Shown in pieces: positions 10,580-21,271 of a stretch of DNA of 64,000 nucleotides. The notes under the pieces are model-generated. The model was not told the origin of the DNA, made no database searches, and worked only from the letters and a program-made list of their open reading frames with translations. Source of the DNA: Topomyia yanbarensis (lineage: Eukaryota; Arthropoda; Insecta; Diptera; Culicidae); the NCBI RefSeq assembly GCF_030247195.1, contig NC_080671.1, positions 300,339,934 through 300,403,933 on the forward strand, in the 5' to 3' direction. The position numbers and the translations under genes are program-made. Position 1 is the stretch's first letter, and each line of letters starts with the position of its first letter.

Positions 10580-13500
10580 TAGATAAGAAAAATATAGGGG
10601 TGCTCACGGCTTGCCAGGACGTCCCGGACTGGCACATAGGGTGATCTACCTCAGGCCCGAAGGGAATCTATTAGTTGGGACCTGGCAACACAGTACTCTG
10701 CGCACAGCCAAACAACATGCTCGATGTCGTGATAGCCGTTCTCACAAACACAATGATTACTTTCAGCAAGCCCTATACGACGCGCGTCAAACGAGTAATG
10801 GTTGGACATGATCCTTGATATCGTACGAATAAAGTCCCGGGGTGGCATTGCGCATCTCGAAACGAATGGTTTATTTTATGCAAGCTTGTATGAAAAAGTC
10901 GATTCGAAATGGTTCCATAATGTCGCCCCCGGTTCACATCCAACCCCTTAAACCAAGCATTCGTTGATACCTTCGGGATAATGGAATGTAGCCACCGTCT
11001 CAGATGCCCATTGCTCCATGAGGTTTGCCAACTATCGAGCGTCCTCTGACGAGAGATGCTGAAAAATTCATTGAAGCAAATTGGTCTTTCGTAAGTGTCG
11101 CCATCTAATGCGCCCACCTTGGCTAAAGAGTCCGCCTTCTCATTGCCCGCAATAGAACAATGTGACGGGGCCAAACCAAGGTAATCTGGTAAGATTTTTC
11201 AAATAAAGTACTCAGATATTCCCGTATTTTCCCCAGGAAATACGGTGAGTGCTTTCCAGGCTTCGCCGCACGGATGGCCTCAATGGAGCTGAGACTATCC
11301 GAAACGATGAAGTAATGGTCTGAGGGCAGGGTGTCAATGATCCCGAGAGTATACTGAATGGCAGCTAATTCTGCGACGTAAATTGAAGCAGGATCATTGA
11401 GTTTGAATGAGGCAGCATGATTTTCGTTGAAGATACCGAAGCCTGTGGACCCGTCGAGAATTGATCCGTCATTTTGGCGCAGTCGACTTGATGGTATTTG
11501 TTATAAACAATATTTGGGACCACTTGTGGGCGAATATGATCCGGAATTCCACAAATCTCTTCCTTCATGGATGTATCGAAAAATACAGTTGAGTCATGAG
11601 ATGAGAACGGTTGACGTTATACGTAGATGAATTGATGTTCTGTGCCATGTCAGAGAATTAAGCTCGACAAGCCTTTCGCAATTTGCAATCACCAATGGGT
11701 TCAGAATATCGCATCGAATGAGCAATCGATATGAGAGGTCCCAGAATCGATTTTTCAGCGGAAGAATGCCCGCCAGCACTTCGAGACTCATCGTATGGGT
11801 CGAGTGCATGCAACCCAAGACAATACGCAAGCAACGATACTGGATTCGCTCCAGTTTGATGAAGTGTATGTTCGCAGCGGAGCGAAAGCAGAAACATCCG
11901 TACTCCAACACTGATAATATCGTTGTTTGGTACAGCCTGATTAGGTCTCCTGGATGGGCACCCCACCATGTTCCAGTTATTGTACGGAAAAATTTGATCC
12001 TTTGTTCGCACTTCTGTTTCAGATACCTAATGTGACATCCCCAGGTACCTTTAGAGTCGAACCATACACCGAGATATTTGAATGTTGAAGCCTGAGCAAT
12101 AGTTTGATCCATTAATTGAAGCTGTAGTTGCGCTGGTTCACGCTTTCTAGAAAATACGACTAGCTCAGTTTTCTCCGTGGAGAAGTCGATACCCAGCTGG
12201 AGAGCCCAAGCAGATAAATTATCCAAGGTATCTTGCAGTGGTCCTTGCAAGTCGTCGGCTTTAGGACCTGTAATAGAGACCACACCGCCATCTGCAAGCT
12301 GCCTTAGCGTGCAGGAATTGACAAAACATCAATTCCTGCACGCTAAGGCTAAGTCAATGTCATTCACGTAAAAATTGTAGAGGAGAGGGCTTAGACATGA
12401 GCCCTGGGGAAGGCCCATGTAGCTAAATCGTGATGTCGACAAATCGCCATGCGAGAAATGCATTTGTTTTCAGACAACAGGTTTAACAAAAAGTTATTTA
12501 AAATTGGTGAAAGACCATGCTGGTGCAACTTCTCATAAAGAATGTTGATAGAAACTGAATCGAAAGCCCCTTTAATATCCAAGAATACTGATGCCATCTG
12601 CTCTTTGTTAGCATTTGTCATTTGAATTTCTGTTGAGAGCAACGCAAGGTAATCGTTCGTCCCTTTGCCTTTGCGGAAGCCAAATTGTGTATCTGACAGT
12701 AAGCCATTTGTTTCGACCCAATTATCGAGGCGAAACAAGATCATTTTCTCGAATAACTTCCGGATACAGGACAGCATTGCAATTGGACGATACGAGTTGT
12801 GGTCGGAGGCTGGTTTCCCTGGTTTTTGGATGGCGATGACCCTCACCTGTCTCCAGTCATGTGGAACAATGTTACCCTCAAGAAATCTATTAAATAAATT
12901 CAACAAGCGTCTTTTGGCAGAGTCTGGCAGATTCTTCAACAAGTTGAATTTGATTCTATCTGGCCCCGGGGCTTTATTGTTACATGATCAGAGAGCAAGC
13001 GAGAACTTCACCATCGTAAACGGTGTTTCGTTCGCGGTATTGTAAGGCGACGCGGCGCGGTAGATTTTCTGTGCGGGGCGGAATCCGGACAAACCTTCTT
13101 GGCGAAATCGAATATCCAACGGTTTGAATATTCCACGCTCTCGTTATTACTGTTTCGGTTTCGCATGCGTCGGGCCGTGCCCCAAAGAGTGCTCATCGAT
13201 GTTTCTCTTGTTAACCCGTCGACAAACCGGTGCCAGTAACTGCGTTTCTTAGCTTTCATTAAATTTTTCATTCGCTTTTCTAATATCGCGTACACTCGAT
13301 AACTAGCAACTAACCCGTCGTTCCGGAAGGTTTTATACGCGGCAGCTTTCTCCGCGTACACGTCTGAGCACTCTTTGTCCCACCACGGGTTAGGAGAACG
13401 TTTTTGGGTGTTCACGTCGGGTACTCGTTTCGTCTGAGTTTGAATCGCGGTATCGAGAATCGAGTTGGACAAAAACTTATATTCTTCCTCCGGGGGCAGT

Positions 13501-14270
13501 ACCTGTGTTGAATCGATGGTTTTGGATATCTCAGCAGCGTAGGGAACATTGATTGGTGCCGATGGTCTTGAACGAGTGGTGATTGCAATTACAATGTGTT
13601 GGTGGTCACTACTGTGGGGATCAGATATTACCTTCCACTGTCAATCTAACCGTAGTGATGTCGAGCATAAAGATATGTCCAGTGCACTTGCTTGCGCAGG
13701 TGGTCTAAGAATCCGTGTCATTTCCCCTGTGTTCAGAATTGTCATATTGAAGTTGTCACAAAGATCTTGAATTGTCGAAGATCGATTATCGTCGTACAGA
13801 CAGCCCCACCCCGTACCGTGAGAGTTAGTCTCCAAGAAGCAGGCGGGGCGAGGGAAGGTGTTCAATCACGTTGGAGAATCTTCGATATCCCATCATGGCC
13901 CTAGGAGGAATGTAAATAGAAGCAATGCAAAGGTCTTTGCTTTGATTGTTGTTTGACAAGCGACAACTTCAATGCCTGGCGTCGAAGGGAGGTTGATTCG
14001 ATTGAAGGAGTAGCACTTTTTGATCCCAAAAAGTATCCCTCCATATGAGTCTTCTCGATCCAAGCAGATAATGTTAAAATCGTGGTTGTTTAGGTTTATA
14101 TTACATTTGTTTTTCAGACCAGTAGTTAGCCATGTTTCACATAGGGAAAATGCATCACAATGATTGTAATTTAGCAAGTGTTTTAATGAATCAATTTTGG
14201 GGATAATACTTCTGCAGTTCCACTGTAAAACAGTGATCAGATCCTTGATTCCGTCTAATAAGTTAGCCAT
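10580..14270 (-). pseudogene. Copy B ORF2 relic: endonuclease, reverse transcriptase, RNase H
   Basis: ORF2 starts at ATG 14270 (MANLLDGIKDL). Recognisable blocks in order are endonuclease (VLQWNCRSIIPKIDSL, SLCETWL) at 14270-13893 and 13865-13641, the linker with WWDKECSDVYAEKAAAY at 13472-13008, reverse transcriptase (YRPIAMLSCIRKLFEK, FLDIKGAFDSV) at 12942-12391, the thumb and connection region (FKYLGVWFDSKGTWG) at 12283-11594, and RNase H with a C-terminal zinc-knuckle-like tail at about 11590-10580 (GNEKADSLAKVGALDGD). At least six frame breaks separate these blocks. The TGA ending the endonuclease frame (LRLD-stop, about 13641) is shared with copy A. Confidence 0.85.
12303..12347. repeat. 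Perfect 19-base inverted repeat inside copy B
   Basis: CTTAGCGTGCAGGAATTGA at 12303-12321 and its exact reverse complement at 12329-12347 flank a 7-base loop. Copy A has only one arm at the homologous place (around 27785-27805). The second arm therefore looks newly made in B, as a snap-back or template-switch event. Confidence 0.85.
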
Positions 14271-14768
14271 CGAAGGATACGATCGCTGTAAGGAGGGGCC
14301 ATTGTTCAGTCAACTGTTTTAAAAATGTTCTTACTGTTGGTAGAATAGCAACCAGCAAGCTTTTCAGAGGATCGGTAATGTTGAAGGCTGTGAATATCCA
14401 GTCCACAATGTCAGAAAATTTAAGGAATCCCGTTTTAGGTTGAGTTTCTGACTGTAAAATTGGAGCACTTGGGATTTTTTGGTGCCCCGGGGAGTGCTGG
14501 GAACTCCTGGTTGTAACTCAATATCCCAAAACCAGGAGGTATTATCTTCGGATTTGTACCAGCACTTCCAGTTGATGAATTATTTTTATTTTGTACCCTT
14601 GTTTGGAACAACCTAGGACCCTTACGTGGAAGTTCAGGTGAGTTTTGATTAGGTCTTTTCCTAGAGTTTCCAAGCAGAGCCAAAGAATGCCCCTCGCAAG
14701 GGTCGTTAGAGGCGTTATCTTCAGTTGGCAAGAGAGCGAATGGGTTTTCGGAGATAAGTGGAACAGCT
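14263..14768 (-). pseudogene. Copy B ORF1 C-terminal remnant
   Basis: Matches the C-terminal third of copy A ORF1 (PLISENPFALLPTEDN, IIPPGFG, NQEFPALPGAPK) downstream of the zinc knuckles. A frameshift near 14440 separates the last part. It is truncated at about 14768 where copy C begins on the other strand. Confidence 0.8.
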
Positions 14769-15293
14769 ATCATTGCTCTATCCCGGGCGATGAAAAGGCC
14801 GACACCTTAGCAAAGGTGGGCGCATTAGATGGTGACATATACGAAAGACCAATCTGCTTCGACGAATGTTTTAATGTGTGTCGTCACAGGATGCTCAACA
14901 GTTGGCAAACCTCGTGGAGTATTGGGGAACATGGACGATGGCTACATCCCAAAGGTATCAACGAAGCCTTGGTTCAGGGGGATGGATGTGGGTCGGGGTT
15001 TTATTCGTGTAATGTCCCGACTTATGTCCAACCACTACACCATAGATGCGCATTTGCGGCGTATTGGGCTTGCGGAGAGTAGTCTGTGTGCTTGTGACGA
15101 GGGCTATCACGACATCGAGCACGTTGTCTGGGTGTGCGCCGGGTATTTGGACGCCAGGTCTCAGTTAAAGGATTCCCTTTGGGCCCGAGGTAGACCACCC
15201 AATGTCCCAGTCCGAGATATGCTGGCAAATCGTGATTTCCCCTATATGTCCCTTATTTATACTTTCATAAAAACGATAAACATCCCAATTTAG
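14769..15293 (+). pseudogene. Copy C RNase H C-terminal remnant
   Basis: Two overlapping frames carry homologous blocks: YHCSIPGDEKADTLAKVGAL in the first and MSRLMSNHYTIDAHLRRIGL and CACDEGYHDIEHVVWVC in the second, so a frameshift lies between 14950 and 15010. The last block contains the Cys/His tail typical of this element family. It stops at 15291-15293. Confidence 0.8.
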
Positions 15294-16037
15294 CCCCTCT
15301 CTTTTTATTTTCTTTTAGAAGTTTCCTCCTGCCTTGTGGAACCGATCAGCTCCAGACTGCCACTATGTAACCGCCGTCGCCCTTACCACTACGGAAACTG
15401 AAGCGAGAGCGACTCGAGGTCCGATGACTTTTGAAGGATTCACCGCGGGTCCGAAGAATACCATCCGTCAATCCGACCTACTAGATTGAGGCGCTAATTT
15501 GTTTCGCTGATCTCCCGTTTGCCCGAAAGTTGCAAGTTTTACTCTTCTCTGCCGGTCACCATCTACGCCTTCTCTCCCCTGTCCTTGATACAACTACTTC
15601 TACACCGATTTAGGAAATGACCAAGCATAAGTCTCCGATAAAAAATTAAATTTGTATTCCGTATTCCATCTTGTAAATAGGATTGTATCCCGAGTTTTAA
15701 AACACCTGTGAAATTTTTCATAAATATTTGTTCCCCCTTTTGTGTACCAAACTATATTATTAGTTTTAAGATAACTGTAAATATTTCCTAAAAAACTATT
15801 ACTATTGAATTCCTTGTTTTAAAACTTTTCATAAAAAAAAATCTTTCGCCCCCTCTCTTGTATATAGAATCTTTTTTCTAGTCTTAAGATAGCTGTAAAA
15901 TTTTTCTTTTATAAAAAAAAATATTTCAACAGTGTAACCTCCTAGTTTTAAGATATTCAAAATGTAAAAACAAAAGAATTTCGAATCGCCAAGCTAACGC
16001 ATTTGTGCCTATCAAATAAACGAAAGGAATTAAAAAA
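14769..16037 (+). mobile_element. Non-LTR copy C: RNase H end and 3' UTR, 5' truncated
   Basis: A plus-strand fragment of a relative of copies A and B. It begins inside RNase H, continues through a 3' UTR of about 740 bases, and ends in a short A tail near 16037. The last segment (GCTAACGCATTTGTGCCT ... AAATAAACG) matches the end of copy A near 29960-30000, which defines the family's 3' terminus. Confidence 0.82.
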
Positions 16038-16065
16038 ACCCACGTAGGGATAATTCACATTCTCT

Positions 16066-16071
16066 TTTATT
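16066..16071 (-). terminator. Candidate polyadenylation signal for the exon at 16276-16386
   Basis: AATAAA on the minus strand, about 205 bases after the stop codon of the candidate exon and close to the 3' end of copy C. Six-base motifs are common in AT-rich DNA, so position is the main support. Confidence 0.35.
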
Positions 16072-16275
16072 TTATCTACAATATGCGACGATAAAATATA
16101 AGGGCAGCAGGCCCATCAGACGTCCAAACGCGGCAACGACACGAAGTAAACTCTTCGGCTTCTTGGTTTCGCGTGAGTTCAACAATTAATTAAATTCATT
16201 CATGAAACCTCGGAACACATTTACGCCCTACGTTAGCGTGAAATTATTATTCTTTCCTCAACTTGTCTCTATAAC

Positions 16276-16386
16276 CTACTCAAAGTTGGCGAACAGATCC
16301 TTGATGTTCAGCTGATCCGTGATGAAATCCTGCATTAACTGCATTTCTTTGGCATCACTTATAATCTTGTCAGATGAATGTATGTA
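16276..16386 (-). CDS. Putative terminal coding exon of an unidentified host gene
   Basis: The minus strand has a 3' splice site (TTTTCCGAAATCAG) at 16387-16400 followed by 36 sense codons and TAG at 16276-16278. The peptide begins YIHSSDKIISDAKEMQL and ends LNIKDLFANFE. Its balanced composition, acidic C-terminus and lack of transposon motifs resemble a real protein end. An AATAAA lies about 205 bases downstream. I do not recognise the protein, and no second exon is identifiable in the repeats to the right. It could be a fragment or chance ORF. Confidence 0.4.
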   Translation of the reverse strand, partial: YIHSSDKIISDAKEMQLMQDFITDQLNIKDLFANFE

Positions 16387-17066
16387 CTGATTTCGGAAAA
16401 TTCTAGCAAAGCAAGCAGAAAATTAGCAAAAGTTGAGCAAAGCGAAATTGATGCTGGCAGAGTTTCTGCAAGCATTTTGCGCGATTTGTGCGAGAATTCT
16501 GGCAACGAATTCGCTTAAATGCAACAACCGTTTCTGGCAGAAGCGGTTAAACCAATCGATGCTGCTCACTTTTATCCAGAATCCAGCCAGAAATGTACAG
16601 CCAAGATCTCTGCACGTTTCTCGCCACATCTTTGTAAGATGTTTGGCTCGATTCGCGCTAAATTCTACCACGTAAGGATTTCCAGGATCTTTGCACAGTT
16701 TATGTCCGAGTTATGCCAGGGTTTTGCTCGGTTTGTGTCAAAATTTGCCAGAAAACGCGAGCGAAACCGCACAGAAAACTTGCATTACCTAGCAGTATGT
16801 AATTTTAAATCTGTGCATCCCACTTCCTCCAACGAAAAACGAAAGAGAGGGAGTCCAAATTTACCCAAAAATAATGAGATATTCCCCAAAGCCGACTAAA
16901 CTTCATCCCATAATTTTGAGTAAAAAAATCATTCCCTCTCCCTCGTTTTCCGGCAGTGAAATAAGGACAGCAAATTAAAATTACCTACTGGTAGGTAATG
17001 GATTTTAAGTGTGCGAGTTCGCCCTAGCTCAACTAACCCGACAGGATACGCGCAGAAATCTGACAG
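16387..17066. other. Unassigned, probably old interspersed repeat
   Basis: Several overlapping ORFs on both strands have no recognisable domain and low-information composition (repeated AGCAAAGC, GCCAGAA and CTCGATT words). A short palindrome, ATTACCTA-CTGG-TAGGTAAT, occurs at about 16980-16999. I see no gene. Confidence 0.4.
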
Positions 17067-17071
17067 CCAAA

Positions 17072-17235
17072 ATTTGAGTACTGAGCGGATAATCCAAAAT
17101 TTAAGTACTGAGCGGATAACCTAAAATTTGAGTACTGAGCGGATAACCCAAAGTTTGAGTACTGAGCGCATAACCCGAAATTTATAACGAGCGGGTAACC
17201 CAAAATTTCTGTAACATTCGGATAACCCAAAAATT
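17072..17235. repeat. Imperfect 27-base tandem repeat
   Basis: Four to six copies of a unit with GAGTACTGAGCGGATAACC followed by AAAATTT, decaying towards the right. The period is a multiple of three, giving a spurious minus-strand ORF with a 9-residue repeat. Confidence 0.8.
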
Positions 17236-17257
17236 CCCGTTGGCATTCGCACTAAGA

Positions 17258-19375
17258 ACAACCATCAATATGGGTATCATTTGAAAAGTAGCCATTCGTA
17301 GAAGCTGAAAATTGATGATTGGCGCCATTTTGAAATCCAAGATGGCGGCTTCCGGTTAGCATAAAACACTGAAAACCACCATCAATATGGCTATCATTTA
17401 AACGGTAGTAATTAATAGAAGGCGAAAATTGATGATTGGCGCCATTTTGAAATCCAAGATGGCGGCTTCCGGTTACCACAAAACACTGGAAACCACCATC
17501 AATATGAGGGTCATTTGAAAGATAGTAATTAGCAGAAAGTGAAAATTAATCATTGGCGCCATTTTGAAATCCAAGATAGCGGCTTCCCGTTACCACAAAA
17601 CACTTAAAACCACCATCAATATGGCTATCATTTAAACGGTAGTAATTAGTTGAAGGCGAAAATTGATGATTGGCTCCATTTTGAAACCCAAGATGGCGGT
17701 TTCCGGTTACCACAAATTACTAAAAATCACCATCAATATGGATGTCATTTGAAAGGTAGTAATTAGTAGAAGATAAAAATCGATGATTGGTGCAATTTTG
17801 AAATCCAAGATGGCGGTTTCCGGTTACCACAAAACACTGAAAACCACCATCAATATGAGGGTCATTTGAAAGGTAGTAATTAGTAGAAGATAAAAATCGA
17901 TGATTGGTGCCATTTTGAAATCCAAGATAGCGGCTTCCGGTTACCACAAAACACTGAAAACCACCATCAATATGATGGTCATTTGAAAAGTAGTAATTGT
18001 TAGAAGGCGGAAATTGATTATTGGCGCCATTTTGAAGTCCAAGATGGCGGCTTCCTGTTACCATAAAACACTGAAAACCACCATCAATATGGGTGTCGTT
18101 TGAAAGGTAGTAATTAGTAAAAAGTGAAAATTGCTTATTGGCGCCATTTTGAAACCCAAGATGGCGGTTTCCGGTTACCACAAACCACTAAAAATCACCA
18201 TCAATATGGATGTCATTTGAAAGGTAGTAATTAGTAGAAGATAAAAATCTATGATTGGTGCCATTTTGAAGTCCAAGATGGCGGCTTCCGGTTCCCACAA
18301 AACACTGAAAACCACCATCAATATGAGGGTCATTTGAAAGGTAATAATTAGTAGAAGATAAAAATCAATGATTGGTGCCATTTTGAAATCCAAGATAGCG
18401 GCTTCCGGTTACCACAAAACACTGAAAACCACCATCAATATGATGGTCATTTGAAAGGTAGTAATTGTTGGAAGGCGAAAATTGATGATTGGCGCCATTT
18501 TTAAATCCAAGATGGCGGCTTCCTGTTACCACAAAACACCGAAAACCACCATCAATATGGGTGTCGTTTGAAAGGTAGTAATTAGTAGAAGGCAAAAATT
18601 GATGATTGGCGCCATTTTGAAATCTAAGATGGCGGTTTCCGGTTACCACAAAACACTAAAAATTACCATCAATATGGGTGTCATTTGAAAGGTAGTAATT
18701 AGTAGAAGATAAAAATCTATGATTGGTGCCATTTTGAAGTCCAAGATGGCGGCTTCCGGTTCCCACAAAACACTGAAAACCACCATCAATATGAGGGTCA
18801 TTTGAAAGGTAATAATTAGTAGAAGATAAAAATCAATGATTGGTGCCATTTTGAAATCCAAGATAGCGGCTTCCGGTTACCACAAAACACTGAAAACCAC
18901 CATCAATATGATGGTCATTTGAAAGGTAGTAATTGTTGGAAGGCGAAAATTGATGATTGGCGCCATTTTGAAATCCAAGATGGCGGCTTCCTGTTACCAC
19001 AAAACACCGAAAACCACCATCAATATGGGTGTCGTTTGAAAGGTAGTAATTAGTAGAAGGCAAAAATTGATGATTGGCGCCATTTTGAAATCTAAGATGG
19101 CGGTTTCCGGTTACCACAAAACACTAAAAATTACCATCAATATGGGTGTCATTTGAAAGGTAGTAATTAGTAGAAGATAAAAATCGATGATTGGTGCCAT
19201 TTTGTAATCCAAGATGGCGGCTTCCGGTTACCACAAAACACTGAAAACCACCATCAATATGAGGGTCATTTGAAAGGTGGTAACTAGTAGAAAGTGAAAA
19301 TTGGCGCCATTTTGAAATCCAAGATGGCGGCTTCCGGTTACCGCAAAACACTTAAAACCACCATCAATGTGGGTG
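17258..19375. repeat. 117-base satellite array, about 18 monomers, with a 468-base higher-order unit
   Basis: Each monomer contains ACCACCATCAATATG, TCATTTGAAAGGTAGTAATT, GGCGCCATTTTGAAATCC and AAGATGGCGGCTTCCGG. Successive anchors are 117 bases apart (for example 17374 to 17491). Around 18175-19117 a block of four monomers recurs almost unchanged at an offset of 468 bases, a higher-order repeat. Because 117 is divisible by three, the minus strand shows long repetitive ORFs with a 39-residue period; these should not be read as genes. Confidence 0.92.
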
Positions 19376-19773
19376 GTAACCCCTCAGGTTTAAGAACAAT
19401 TATTCACTAGTGATCTATCCCCCATACGCTGCTCATATGTCAGTGGCGCCATAATTGCAAACGTGGCCACAGTCCCAACTACAAATATATTTGAAATGAA
19501 TTAATCACCAACAAAAAAAAATGAATTCACAATTTAAATACTTGTCTCTTAGACAGCCAGAATTCTATATTATATCCCAGCCGGTATGACTAAAGTCAAA
19601 TGGAATTGTAGTGGCTCGGAACTCGGGTAAGCGACAGTCTTGTTCAAACGTTCCGTATTGCTCGATGTATCTGAAGTCAATAACCGAGATGACGTTGTTT
19701 CACCGCGGGTGGACTATTGGAAGCCGCAGTTTGACATGACTGAATAGTTTCCTGCAAAAAATGTTATTATATA
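19376..19773. other. Unique-looking spacer between satellite and MITE
   Basis: No ORF, inverted repeat or known element recognised. Confidence 0.4.
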
Positions 19774-20106
19774 TACACTCAAAAAAAAGTAAACGTTATG
19801 CCTATTGATTTTACACATAGATTTTTACAATTAACGTAGGCATATAGACACTATTTGCTAGCACATTAACCTAATGTGTGTATTTACAAGAAATATTAAT
19901 CTTACATTCACATTTCATAACTATTAGGCACATAAAACCCCATTCTATAACAATATGCGCATATAACTTATGTGTGTGCATACATAATTTATACAGTTGA
20001 CACATAGAAGGTATGTGTGCGCGTGATAACAATAGCATTTCTTCTTCATATGAATTTTAAGCGGTTTGAAGCAAATAAAATTAACGTTTGGATTTTTTTC
20101 AGTGTA
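19774..20106. mobile_element. MITE with TA target site
   Basis: Ends are inverted: TACACTCAAAAAAAAGTAAA at the left, and the right end reads TACACTGAAAAAAATCCAAA on the opposite strand, both continuing into CGTTA. TA dinucleotides flank the CACT...AGTG core. About 333 bases with no coding capacity, consistent with a Tc1/mariner-type non-autonomous element. Confidence 0.75.
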
Positions 20107-20349
20107 CGTTATACCACGACCGATTATCTTAACCATACCTGAAGTCACCACGCAGATGCGTGGTCAGCTAAACGCAACCAAGGCCCATAGCAACAGGTGG
20201 AATATCGAAACAAGCCACGCGGCTCGCTACCAACGAGTTGACGATCCACGAGGCAGCACGTCGAAGCCACGTGAACGGAATCGAACGACAGCAAGGAGTG
20301 CAGAGGCAGCAGAAATAATCTATAAAAAGTGGTAGAAATTAAATTAGTC
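20107..20349. other. Spacer with one unrecognised short ORF
   Basis: A plus-strand ORF runs through this stretch to 20335 (ending EAAEIIYKKW), but it begins inside the neighbouring MITE and matches no family I know. The region is more GC-rich than its neighbours and could be a host remnant. No function assigned. Confidence 0.3.
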
Positions 20350-20352
20350 TTA

Positions 20353-20483
20353 TGGCGCTTTCGTTTTTTCTTGGTACTACACCGGTGTAGTGCAAAAAAA
20401 GAGATAGACTGATTACACTCAGGTTTGAATGAGTGTAGCACCGACTACTTTGGTGTAGTGTAGAGTCAAAAACGGAAACGCCA
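20353..20483. mobile_element. Short MITE with TTA target duplication
   Basis: TGGCGCTTTCGTTTTT at the left is inverted at the right end (TGGCGTTTCCGTTTTT on the other strand), and TTA flanks both sides (20350-20352, 20484-20486). A 3-base TTA duplication is usual for PIF/Harbinger-type elements; assignment by family knowledge only. Confidence 0.7.
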
Positions 20484-20486
20484 TTA

Positions 20487-21271
20487 GTTTATCTTCCGGT
20501 GTATCAGTGTATGTATAAGTAATAGTGAATAAATGTCCTTTCCACGCCCACGATAACAACTTATATTACATGCAAAACTGTTCTTATTTACTTACCAAAT
20601 ATTTTGAGAAGAAAAATTTCTTCAACTATTTAGCTAAAAGCAACAAACTGCAGAGTAAAATTACACATCTCTGATCTCTTAAAAAAAACGGGTGGTGGAG
20701 CAAATGCAGCAGCTGGTCGCTGTTTTCCGTTCGTTGGCAACAAAAAGTGTAACTCGATCATCATCTACAAAATGAAACGGTCAGATTTTTAATTTTTAGT
20801 TTGTGTAATTTTGCAACATTTACCCTTTAGATAGATTTAATAGGTGTTTGAAACAAGACGACCTAAAATGCACGGAATAAATTCTTCGATGCCGCACGCC
20901 ATATTCTTTAGATTCACAGTCACAGAACCGAATCAATTTTTCAACCCTGGGGGTATTGATGACAATGCTTTAAATATACGATTCGATTAATAGAGTTAAA
21001 TTGCAGGACTAGATTAAAAATAATAAATATCCTTACATATCCAACTGCTCCGGAAAACGATGCGAGGATACCAAAATTTGTTTATGTTTCTTTAACCATA
21101 TCCAGGCCTGCGTTGACGCTTTTCGTTTTCTCAAAACACTCAAAGGAAATATCAAACTGGGACGTCATCAAGCGGTAAGTGCGGTCAAATCTGAAGGGAC
21201 ATGAGTCACTCATTATAAAAGTGTAAAATGTGCCACTATTTGCTATAACTTGTTCGTACGATTTACGTTTT
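20487..21271. other. AT-rich spacer without recognisable gene
   Basis: No credible ORF with domain similarity. The right part (from about 21080) grades into the repeat family that follows. Confidence 0.4.

Larger units (their letters stand above)
10576..14768 (-). mobile_element. Non-LTR copy B (RNase H-bearing I/Jockey-type), minus strand, 5' truncated
   Basis: Reads right to left through the end of ORF1, endonuclease, reverse transcriptase and RNase H, and matches copy A (24.1-30.0 kb) over its length with many small indels. It starts within ORF1 near 14768, where it meets copy C head to head, and its 3' UTR continues at 3763-3861 beyond the PHD-type insertion. It is heavily frameshifted. 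Confidence 0.85.

Noticed and set aside
14769..14773. B and C as one twin-primed insertion with a 5' inversion
   Set aside because: Both pieces contain RNase H and their own 3' UTR, so they cannot come from a single RNA.
16433..16899. Overlapping ORFs of 80-126 codons on both strands
   Set aside because: Low-complexity word repetition and no domain; more likely an old repeat than genes.
17252..19351. Series of minus-strand ORFs of 72-153 codons with similar peptides
   Set aside because: They are translations of the 117-base satellite, whose period is divisible by three; the same peptide repeats every 39 residues and there is no start or stop logic.
17258..19375. Regular direct repeats as a possible CRISPR array
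   Set aside because: The whole monomer is repeated without unique spacers, and the setting is eukaryotic.
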